The translations under genes and the position numbers were made by a program. From NCBI RefSeq assembly GCF_001592205.1, contig NZ_BCWM01000002.1:124001-188000 (forward strand): a DNA stretch of 64,000 nt. The letters are read 5' to 3'. A model generated the notes under the pieces. It was not told where the DNA came from and made no database searches. It saw only the letters and a list, made by a program, of their open reading frames with translations. Within the stretch, counting starts at the first letter, position 1. Each line of letters begins with the position of its first letter. The stretch is from Brevundimonas vesicularis NBRC 12165. GTDB lineage: Bacteria > Pseudomonadota > Alphaproteobacteria > Caulobacterales > Caulobacteraceae. Shown piece after piece: positions 57,209-64,000 of the stretch.

Positions 57209-59287
57209 TCAGTCGCGAACGAAGCGGCGACCCTCGGCCGCATACCGTTCCAGCAGGGGCGACAGGACGATCGCCTCGCCTGCGGCGATACGGGCCCTCA
57301 GCCGATCCACAACGCCCTGGAGGCCGACGGTGTCGCCCCAGAACATCGGTCCGCCGTGATAGACAGGCCAGCCATATCCGGCGACCAGGGCCATATCGAT
57401 GTCGGAGGCCCTGAGCGCGATACCCTCGTCCAGGAGCCGCGCGCTCTCGTTCACGACCGGGTCCAGCAGTTCGTTCAGCAGCTCCGCGTCAGAGCGGTGG
57501 CGTTGCGGCGCCGAGACGCGCGCGCGGATCGTCTCGATCGCCTCGACGGCCGCCTTGGACGGCTCGACCTGACCCTGCGGGCCGTATTGGTAGTATCCGG
57601 CGCCGCGCTTCTGGCCCCAGTGTCCGGCTTCGCAGAGGATTTCCTGCACCGTGCGTCCGGCGCTGCCCTCGCGGTCCCAGCCGATGACGTCCAGACCGAC
57701 CAAATCCATCATGGCGAAGCTGCCCATCGGGAATCCGTAGACCTCGAGCACGCGATCCACGTCCCAGGGCCAGGCGCCTTCCAGGATCAGTCGATCGGCC
57801 GCCTCGCCGCGCCGCGCCATCACGCGATTGGCGATGAAGCCGTCGCAACCCCCCGACAGAACGGCCACCTTCTTCAAGCGACGCCCAAGGGCCATGGCCG
57901 TGACCAGAACGGTGTCGGATGTCTTGGCCCCGCGCACCACCTCCAGCAGCCTCATGATGTTGGCGGGTGCGAAGAAATGCAGCCCGACCACGTCCTGCGG
58001 GCGCGACACCACCGATGCGATGGCGTCGAGGTCCAGGAAGGAGGTGTTGCTGGCCAGAACGGCGCCGGGCCGTGCGATGGCGTCGATCTCCTTGAAGATC
58101 GCCTGTTTGAGGTCCAGCCGTTCGAACACCGCTTCGATGATCAGATCGGCCTGGCCCACGGCCTTCAGGTCGCTGGACGGGGTCAGGGCGTCCAGGCAGG
58201 TCTGGGCCTTCTGGTCGGTCAGCCGCCCCTTCTTGACCAGATCCTTGTACGTTCGGTCGATCCGCGCGACAGCCTTGTCCAGCGCCTCGGCCGACCGATC
58301 GACCAGCGTCACCGCGATGCCGGCGGACAGCAGGGCGATGGTGATGCCTGTCCCCATGGTTCCGGCGCCGATGACAGCGGCCTTCTGCACGTCCAGCGGC
58401 CGCACGTCAGCGGCCAGGCCCGGAATCTTGGACACCGCTCGCTCGGCGAAGAAGATGTGGCGCTGCGCAGCGGATTCATCGCTGGCCATCAAGGCGTTGA
58501 ACAGTTCGCGCTCGCGCTCAAGCCCGTCATCGAAGGGGCGGTCCGCCGACGCCTTTATGGCCAGCAGGATGTGGCCCGGCGCCTTGAACCCGTTGAAGAG
58601 CTTGGGATTGCGTGCGCGATAATCCTGCGCGGCCGCCTCGGCCTCTTGGGGCGACAGATCGACTGGAAGATCGCGCGCGCGCCGCAAAGGCGCACCCTCG
58701 CGCACCAGGGTTCGCGCATAGTCGATGGCGGCCTCCAGCAGGTCGCCGTCTTCGACCACGCGGTCGATCAGCCCCATCTCCACGGCGCGGTCCGCATCGA
58801 CCGGCGCGCCGCCGGCGATGAGTTCGATCGCCGTCGCGACGCCGACAAGCCTGGGCGTCCGTTGCGTCCCGCCCGCGCCGGGCAGAAGTCCCAAATTGAC
58901 CTCCGGCAACCCCACCTTGGCGCCGCGCCTTGCGATCCGGTAGTGGCAGGCCAGGGCCAGTTCGAGACCCCCGCCGAGGGCGGTGCCGTGCAGGGCGGCG
59001 ACGATCGGAACGGACGCCGCCTCCATCATCGCCAAGACCTGGTTCAGGTCCGGCGCCGCGAGCTCGCCGCCAAACTCAGAGATGTCGGCCCCGGCGCAGA
59101 AGGTCCGCCCCGCGCAGTGCAGAACCACGGCGCGCACATTCGGATCGCCCAGCGCCTGCTCCAGGGCCAGAACGACGCCTTCCCGGACAGGCTGCGACAA
59201 GGCGTTCACAGGCGGGGAGTCGATGACGATGACGGCGACGTCCTGACGACGATCCAGGCTGACGACGGCGTTGATTGGGGAGGACAC
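57209..59287 (-). CDS. multifunctional enoyl-CoA hydratase / 3-hydroxyacyl-CoA dehydrogenase (FadB/FadJ type)
   Basis: 692 residues from a GTG. N-terminal crotonase domain (CAGRTFCAGADISEFGG, GTALGGGLELALAC, LGLLPGAGGTQRTPRLVG), then a NAD-binding domain (VIGAGTMGTGITIALLSAG, NTSFLDLDAIA, VGLHFFAPANIMRLLEVV) and a C-terminal dehydrogenase tail. Carries two consecutive beta-oxidation steps. 65 bases after the ferredoxin. Confidence 0.95.
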   Translation of the reverse strand: MSSPINAVVSLDRRQDVAVIVIDSPPVNALSQPVREGVVLALEQALGDPNVRAVVLHCAGRTFCAGADISEFGGELAAPDLNQVLAMMEAASVPIVAALHGTALGGGLELALACHYRIARRGAKVGLPEVNLGLLPGAGGTQRTPRLVGVATAIELIAGGAPVDADRAVEMGLIDRVVEDGDLLEAAIDYARTLVREGAPLRRARDLPVDLSPQEAEAAAQDYRARNPKLFNGFKAPGHILLAIKASADRPFDDGLERERELFNALMASDESAAQRHIFFAERAVSKIPGLAADVRPLDVQKAAVIGAGTMGTGITIALLSAGIAVTLVDRSAEALDKAVARIDRTYKDLVKKGRLTDQKAQTCLDALTPSSDLKAVGQADLIIEAVFERLDLKQAIFKEIDAIARPGAVLASNTSFLDLDAIASVVSRPQDVVGLHFFAPANIMRLLEVVRGAKTSDTVLVTAMALGRRLKKVAVLSGGCDGFIANRVMARRGEAADRLILEGAWPWDVDRVLEVYGFPMGSFAMMDLVGLDVIGWDREGSAGRTVQEILCEAGHWGQKRGAGYYQYGPQGQVEPSKAAVEAIETIRARVSAPQRHRSDAELLNELLDPVVNESARLLDEGIALRASDIDMALVAGYGWPVYHGGPMFWGDTVGLQGVVDRLRARIAAGEAIVLSPLLERYAAEGRRFVRD

Positions 59288-59352
59288 GGTGACGTCTCAT
59301 GGCGGCGTCCGACGACGCCTTTGGCAAGGGAGGGCGGCGAAGCGACGGGTGT

Positions 59353-59670
59353 TCAGTCTTCGGGGGCGATGGTCACGCGCAGACCTTCCAGGTAGGGACC
59401 GAAGGGAATCTGGCATGAGAGTCGCGAATTCGCGGTGCGATGTTCGGAGCTGTCGAGAAGATCGCTTTCAGTCTCGCTGAGCGAGGGAAGGCGGGCCAGA
59501 TCGGCCTCATCCACATAGACGTGGCACGTGGCGCACGAGCAGGAGCCGCCGCACAAGGCCAGAACCTCGTCGAAGCCTGCCTGGCGCAGCGTCTCCATCA
59601 GGCTGCGCCCCCCCTCGCCTTCGACCTTGTGCTGAACGCCGTCGCGGGTGGTCACCGTGAGTTGAGGCAT
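59353..59670 (-). CDS. [2Fe-2S] ferredoxin, adrenodoxin/putidaredoxin type
   Basis: 105 residues with the vertebrate-type cluster pattern: C-x5-C-x2-C ([14 protein letters not shown]) and the fourth Cys in RLSCQIPFG. Such ferredoxins donate electrons to class I bacterial P450s; the P450 at the right end of the window is the likely partner. No ferredoxin reductase is in the window. First gene of the leftward ferredoxin - FadB - FadA operon. Confidence 0.94.
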   Translation of the reverse strand: MPQLTVTTRDGVQHKVEGEGGRSLMETLRQAGFDEVLALCGGSCSCATCHVYVDEADLARLPSLSETESDLLDSSEHRTANSRLSCQIPFGPYLEGLRVTIAPED

Positions 59671-59693
59671 CGAAAACTATTTCTGTTCTTACA

Positions 59694-59701
59694 AATCGAT
59701 T
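59694..59701. promoter_or_regulatory. AATCGATT palindrome before the ferredoxin gene
   Basis: AATCGATT in CAAATCGATTGTG, in the 44-base space upstream of the ferredoxin start. Core matches the island's TAATC-N4-GATTA sites only in part. Confidence 0.4.
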
Positions 59702-59714
59702 GTGCAGGTGAAGA

Positions 59715-59742
59715 GACAGCGCAGGGTCGCACCTGCGCTGTC
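59715..59742 (-). terminator. terminator of the TonB-dependent receptor gene
   Basis: Perfect 11-bp inverted repeat GACAGCGCAGG / CCTGCGCTGTC, 6-base loop, followed leftward by TCTCTTC, 8 bases after the receptor stop. Confidence 0.8.
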
Positions 59743-59750
59743 TTGAGGAC

Positions 59751-62189
59751 TCAGAACTTCCAGGCGAACTCGATGAGGACCTCGCGGGGATTGTCCACGA
59801 AGGCCGACATGTCGGCGACGACGCCCGTGTTCGTGCCCGTTCCGGAGCCGCCGGCGAACGGAATGTCGTTGCCCGCCGCGACCACCAGTTCGTTGGTGAG
59901 GTTGCGACCGATCAGCGACACGGTCCAACGCTCGTCCGGGGCCACCAGGCTGAGCGACGCATCAACCTTGTAGAAGCTGTCCTGAACCGCGTCGGGGCGC
60001 AGGGCGTCCGAGAAGTTGTAGGACGACGTGTAGCTGACGTCGCCGTTGGCCCGCAGCGTGACCCCGGACGCGGTCACAGCCCGCTCGAAGGTGCCGCCGA
60101 CGCGCGCAGCGAATTCCGGCGCCTTGGGCGGACGCCGGCCGTCGTAATTCTGGCCGTTGAAGACCCCGCCAGCCGGCAGCAGGTTGCAGCCGCCCGCGAT
60201 CGTCTGGCCTGGATAGCACTGGCCGACATAGTCGCGGTAGGTGGCGTCGTTCCAGGCCGCCGAGCCTCGCAGGCTGAGGCCGTCGATCGCCGGCACGCGA
60301 TAGTTCAAGTCCGCCTCGACGCCCTGCGTCAGCAACTCGCCCGCGTTCCCGGCCGTCAACGAAACCGTCGTCGGATCGAAGAACTGCACCTGCAGATCGG
60401 AATAGATGTAGCGGTAGGCGGTGATGTTGAAGCTGAGGTTACGGTCGAAGGCCAGCGTGCGTAAACCGACCTCGGCGCCCTCGGCCGTTTCCGCCCCAAA
60501 GCGCCCAGCGGCAACGGTCGCCACCGGCGTCAACGCCTGCGAGATGTTGTAGCCGCCCGCTTTGAAGCCTTGCTTGTAGGCCGCGTAGATCGTGGTGTCT
60601 CGGCTTGGCTTGTAGCGAAGCGTGACCTCTGGCGAGAAGTTGGAGTCGTCGTAGCTGTCCTTCAGTTCGAGCCCGCCCGGGAAGACCGCGGCGAAGGCAC
60701 TGTGGGGCGCCCGGGAACGCTGGTAGCTGTCACGCTCCTCCCAGCTGTAGCGGCCGCCGGCGCTGAGTTCCCACTGTTCGGAGAAGTTGTAGGTCCCCTG
60801 CAGGAACAGTGACCGCGAATCGGTCTCGAAACCGTTGTCGCGCCTGAACGTCGTATAGGTGTTGGTGGTCGGGTCCAGCGGAACGGGGAAGATGTAGGCG
60901 TCGGTATTGAACTCGAACTCGCCGTGGGCCCAGAAGCCGCCGAACAGCAGGTTCAACGGCCCGTCGAACTTAGTCTGGACCCGCACCTCCTGAGAGGTCT
61001 GCTTGAAGTCGGCGTATTGGCTGAAGCTCGCCGGATAGCCTTCGCCGGACACGTTGTTCAGGTCCGTTTGCCGGAAGTGGTAATAGCCGGTGACCGAGGT
61101 CAAATCGAACTTGTCGGCCTCGTAGTTTCCGGTCAGCACGGCGTATTGCGAGGCGAAGTCGCCATACATCTTGCCGTCGCGCGCCCAACGATAGTCGGCT
61201 TTCACCACATCGGCGGGCAGAGAGGCGCTATCGGACCGACCATCGATCCGGCAGTCCGCGTTCGGGCTGGGCGGAATGCCGTTGGCGGCCAATGGCGTCG
61301 TGCGTCCGCCGCCGCAGAGACGCTCGACGATGTCCGTCGGGCCGCCATCCTTGACCGACGTGGCGCCGGCCTTGAACTTCACATTCAGCGCCGATGTCGG
61401 ATCCCAATCCAGGCTCAGACGTGCGCTGGCGCTTTCCGACCCGCCGCGGCGCGGCCCCGTGCTGGTGCGAACCTGGCCCGGGATCGGCGTCGGATAGGTG
61501 TCGGCGGCGGTGTTGGTGAACGCCCCCTCGCTGTCCGACAGCCGCGCCGCCAGGCGCGCACGCAGCGTGTCGTTGATCGGACCCGAGACATAGGCTTCGC
61601 CGTACTTGTCGCGCGCCTCGAAACCATAGCCCACGCGCGCGCCGGCCTCGAAGTTGGCTGTCGGATTGTTCGACGCGATACTGATCAGGCCGCCTGTGGT
61701 GTTCTTGCCGAAGAACAGCGCCTGGGGCCCACGAAGGACCTCCACGCTCTGGACGTCGAACTGAGGCAGGCTGATTTCGCGCCCGCGGCTCATCGGTAGA
61801 CCGTCGATGACGAAGGAGACCGACTGGTCGAAGCCGGCCGACAGCGCCGTCGAACCGACGCCGCGCAGGAAGATGCTGGCCGACGACCCCGAGGCGGCCT
61901 TGCCGGCCACCATGGACGGAACCATGGTCGCCAGATCGCTGACCGTCGTCACGGCATAGCCATCCATCGTCTCGGCCGCGACCGCGGTGACCGCAACCGG
62001 GACGTCAAGCAGACGCTCATCCTTGCGACGCGCCGTCACGACGACTTCATCAAGCTGCGTGGCCGCCTGCGGACTCTCCGGAGCCCGCGCGCTCCCAATG
62101 GCGTCCTGCGCCATCGCAGAACCCGCCGAAGCCGCAGCCGCCAAAGCGACCCAGGCAGCACCGGCGCACAAATATGCCTTGCCTCTCAT
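59751..62189 (-). CDS. TonB-dependent outer-membrane receptor
   Basis: 812 residues from the ATG at 62189 (GGGAGGA upstream); the longer open frame to 62669 is not used. Signal peptide, TonB-box-like QLDEVVVTARR, plug domain (VPVAVTAVAAETMDGYAV, FLRGVGSTALSAGFDQSVS, VEVLRGPQALFFGKNTTGG), then a 22-strand barrel ending in FAWKF, with the terminal aromatic. No CarboxypepD-like extension. The position in the island suggests import of a hydrophobic catabolic substrate. No adjacent exbB/D/tonB. Confidence 0.96.
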   Translation of the reverse strand: MRGKAYLCAGAAWVALAAAASAGSAMAQDAIGSARAPESPQAATQLDEVVVTARRKDERLLDVPVAVTAVAAETMDGYAVTTVSDLATMVPSMVAGKAASGSSASIFLRGVGSTALSAGFDQSVSFVIDGLPMSRGREISLPQFDVQSVEVLRGPQALFFGKNTTGGLISIASNNPTANFEAGARVGYGFEARDKYGEAYVSGPINDTLRARLAARLSDSEGAFTNTAADTYPTPIPGQVRTSTGPRRGGSESASARLSLDWDPTSALNVKFKAGATSVKDGGPTDIVERLCGGGRTTPLAANGIPPSPNADCRIDGRSDSASLPADVVKADYRWARDGKMYGDFASQYAVLTGNYEADKFDLTSVTGYYHFRQTDLNNVSGEGYPASFSQYADFKQTSQEVRVQTKFDGPLNLLFGGFWAHGEFEFNTDAYIFPVPLDPTTNTYTTFRRDNGFETDSRSLFLQGTYNFSEQWELSAGGRYSWEERDSYQRSRAPHSAFAAVFPGGLELKDSYDDSNFSPEVTLRYKPSRDTTIYAAYKQGFKAGGYNISQALTPVATVAAGRFGAETAEGAEVGLRTLAFDRNLSFNITAYRYIYSDLQVQFFDPTTVSLTAGNAGELLTQGVEADLNYRVPAIDGLSLRGSAAWNDATYRDYVGQCYPGQTIAGGCNLLPAGGVFNGQNYDGRRPPKAPEFAARVGGTFERAVTASGVTLRANGDVSYTSSYNFSDALRPDAVQDSFYKVDASLSLVAPDERWTVSLIGRNLTNELVVAAGNDIPFAGGSGTGTNTGVVADMSAFVDNPREVLIEFAWKF

Positions 62190-62242
62190 TTCATCCTCCC
62201 AGAACGCCGGTTTGGCCCAGCTTATGATGGCCAAGTTAGAGC

Positions 62243-62284
62243 TCCGATTAAGGCGAAGGTCAAATTCTTTTAATCGATTGATTA
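62243..62284. promoter_or_regulatory. TetR/TonB-receptor divergent control region
   Basis: TAATCGATTGATTA (62271-62284; inverted repeat TAATC-N4-GATTA) and a half-like TCCGATTAAG (62243-62252), in the 192-base region between the receptor and the TetR gene. Best-formed copy of the presumed operator. Confidence 0.65.
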
Positions 62285-62381
62285 CATGTTTCGTGAGCTG
62301 CGTGGGATGCGTGTCGAGACGGCGCGCTTGAGCCCGCCGCCGCGAGATGCGAAGAGGGGTCTTTGCATTTGAGGATTGAAC

Positions 62382-63056
62382 TTGGCGCGTCCTTCCACGC
62401 CGCTCATCTCTAGAGACGGGGCCGCCAAAGCCGCCTTGGACGTCATCGACGAAGTCGGCCTGGCGAGCCTGAGTTTGGATCGCGTGGCGAAGAAGCTGAA
62501 GGTGCGCCCGCCGTCCCTGTACCATTACTTCAAGGACAAGGCCGAGCTTCTGGAAGAGGTCGCGCGGCTCCTGTTGTCCAACCTGGCCATGACGGGCGAT
62601 CCGGACATGTCCTACGAAGAACGTCTTGTGGCTATGTGCCTGGAGACCCGGCGCGCCCTGCTTGGGCACCCGAATGCGGCGATGCTGATCTTACAGTTCT
62701 TTCCGCGACACATGCTGCTGAACGCCTATGAGGCCGTAGCCAACGCAGACCCCTACCCGCCCGAATTCCATATGGCGGTCATCGAAGGGACGGAAAAGCT
62801 GACGTTCGGCTCAGCCCTGTTCGCTGCGGCGGCGCACGCACGCGATGCTGCCCCCTTCCCTCCCTTCGACCCCAGCCGGTTTCCGGCCGTGGCGCGCGCG
62901 GTGGACCGCAACCCCTTCGACGAGGAACACCTGTTCGAAGAAACACTGCGAATGTTCCTCGCCGGCGTGGCCGACCGCTACAGGCGCGGCGCGCTGGGAC
63001 AGCGCGTGGTGGAGAGCAAGCACCTGTTCAAGGCTGAGGTCGACCCCGCCGGCTAG
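62382..63056 (+). CDS. TetR-family transcriptional regulator
   Basis: 224 residues from a TTG with GAGG 7 bases upstream. N-terminal helix-turn-helix: AALDVIDEVGLASLSLDRVA, recognition part KLKVRPPSLYHYFKDKAEL; C-terminal all-helical ligand domain (LGHPNAAMLILQFFPRH). Divergent from the receptor gene and convergent to the P450 gene. Most likely represses the island until a substrate or CoA intermediate binds. Confidence 0.93.
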   Translation: MARPSTPLISRDGAAKAALDVIDEVGLASLSLDRVAKKLKVRPPSLYHYFKDKAELLEEVARLLLSNLAMTGDPDMSYEERLVAMCLETRRALLGHPNAAMLILQFFPRHMLLNAYEAVANADPYPPEFHMAVIEGTEKLTFGSALFAAAAHARDAAPFPPFDPSRFPAVARAVDRNPFDEEHLFEETLRMFLAGVADRYRRGALGQRVVESKHLFKAEVDPAG

Positions 63057-63072
63057 GCCGACCGGCGGTCAA

Positions 63073-64000
63073 TCAGTTCGGCCGGTCCCATTCCAGGGGA
63101 AGGGTTTCCAGGGCCATCACCGTGCCGATGCGGAAGCGGCGAGGTTCGCCCGACTTGATGCGGAACGACGGCACGCGCTTGATCCACTCCTCCGTCAGGA
63201 TCCGGAGTTCCGCGCGCCCCAGGACGTGTCCGATGCAGAGGTGAGGTCCCGACGAGAAGGTCAGGTGCTGCGCCCTTTTCCGATCCAGGTTGAAGGTGTT
63301 CGGCGCGTCGAAACGCCTGGGATCCCGACTTCCCACGCACAGCACATTGAGGACCATCTCGCCTTCGCTGAACTGGACATCGCCGATCTGTCGTTCCTTG
63401 ACGACAAGCCGCGGGGTGTTGACGACGCCGAACAGCCGGACCGCCTCATCGGTGAAGGCCGGGATCAACGTCGGGTCCGCCGCCAATCGGGCCTGGACTT
63501 CCGGCATCTGCGCCAGCTGCTGGTAGGCGAAACCGGTGACGTTCGTCACCGTGTCCATGCCGCCTAGGAACAGCACGAAGCTCATCGCCAGGATCTCGTC
63601 CTCGCTCATCTGGCGTCCGCCGACATCGACGGTGATGAAGTGGCTCATCAGCTTGCCGTCAGGATTGGCGCGCTTCTCGTCGATCAGGGCCTTGAGCGTC
63701 CCGAGGATGAGGCCCGACAGGCGTCCGAGTTCAGCGGCGTTGTTCTGGTTTTCGAAGAAGCCTTCGGCGAGGGCGCGGAACTCCTGCAACCGCGACAGGT
63801 CCATGCCCATCAGTTCCATGAACACGGTGACCGGGAAAAGCTTGGCGACCTCGGCCTGAAAGTCGCATGCGCCGTTCGCGACGACCCGATCCACGATCTG
63901 CGCCGCCCACTCCCGAATGCGAGGCTCCAGGGCCTTGATGGCCACGGGTCCGAACATGGGGATCATGGCCTGGCGGTACGGCAGGTTCTCTGGTGGATCC
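63073..64000 (-). CDS. cytochrome P450 (5' end outside window)
   Basis: At least 309 C-terminal residues are visible; reading continues past the right edge (DPPENLPYRQAMIPMFG), so the N-terminus lies outside. I-helix FVLFLGGMDTVTN, ExxR-region EAVRLFGV, and heme loop FSSGPHLCIGHVLGRAEL with the Cys ligand. Of bacterial class I style and probably reduced by the ferredoxin at 59353. Expected to hydroxylate the hydrophobic substrate that the receptor imports. Family number not assigned. Confidence 0.93.
   Translation of the reverse strand, partial: DPPENLPYRQAMIPMFGPVAIKALEPRIREWAAQIVDRVVANGACDFQAEVAKLFPVTVFMELMGMDLSRLQEFRALAEGFFENQNNAAELGRLSGLILGTLKALIDEKRANPDGKLMSHFITVDVGGRQMSEDEILAMSFVLFLGGMDTVTNVTGFAYQQLAQMPEVQARLAADPTLIPAFTDEAVRLFGVVNTPRLVVKERQIGDVQFSEGEMVLNVLCVGSRDPRRFDAPNTFNLDRKRAQHLTFSSGPHLCIGHVLGRAELRILTEEWIKRVPSFRIKSGEPRRFRIGTVMALETLPLEWDRPN

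Noticed and set aside
57356-59395. 679-codon plus-strand frame opposite the FadB-like gene
   Set aside because: Shadow; the minus-strand FadB motifs are unambiguous.

Overview
The window looks like chromosomal DNA of a Caulobacterales bacterium, most likely Brevundimonas or a close relative. The support is the very high GC, a PleC-type cell-cycle histidine kinase preceded by a perfect CtrA box and CcrM (GANTC) sites, Caulobacter-type small proteins, and an alphaproteobacterial-length S4 protein. This is inferred from remembered families; no search was run. No tRNA, rRNA, CRISPR array or insertion sequence was recognised.

Region 1 (1-20.3 kb) is mostly core genome: an MHYT-GGDEF-EAL signalling protein running off the left edge, rpsD, sodB, a formaldehyde detoxification operon (adhC - VOC protein - fghA - DUF4350 protein), a sirtuin, an OmpA lipoprotein, a TonB-like proline-rich protein, a tightly overlapping S1/P1 nuclease - small gene - trmJ - ynfA operon in which the small gene is frameshifted, a Kef-type antiporter, a VWA protein and a CBS protein. 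Region 2 (20.3-24.8 kb) has pleC, then a somewhat lower-GC block (ArsR/SdpR-like repressor, SdpI-like membrane protein, TraB/GumN protein) bounded by two similar ~25-bp repeats.

Region 3 (24.7-32.5 kb) carries a thiolase, a flavin-reductase fusion and a full set of homologues of E. coli yjfI-J-K-L-M-C, reorganised here as two divergent transcription units: yjfI/pspA/yjfC rightward and yjfK/yjfL/yjfM leftward. YjfI has an extra N-terminal ribbon-helix-helix-like segment, and direct repeats lie just upstream of its start.

Region 4 (32.6-64 kb) is a contiguous catabolic island of about 31 kb and the most interesting part. It encodes a TonB-dependent receptor, a P450, a 2Fe-2S ferredoxin, a GMC alcohol oxidoreductase, an aldehyde dehydrogenase, an acyl-CoA synthetase, four acyl-CoA dehydrogenases (two probably form one heteromer), several crotonases, a FadB-like multifunctional protein, thiolases including one of FadA5 type, an alpha-methylacyl-CoA racemase with its whole catalytic triad, and a split ACAD10/11-like pair (kinase + dehydrogenase) that could remove 4-hydroxyl groups from acyl-CoAs. 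A reasonable model is outer-membrane uptake of a hydrophobic, methyl-branched (isoprenoid or steroid side-chain-like) compound, P450 hydroxylation, oxidation to the acid, CoA activation, racemisation and beta-oxidation. A TetR regulator sits in the island, and TAATC-N4-GATTA-like sites occur at several of its promoters, suggesting one regulon. The substrate is not determined by the sequence.
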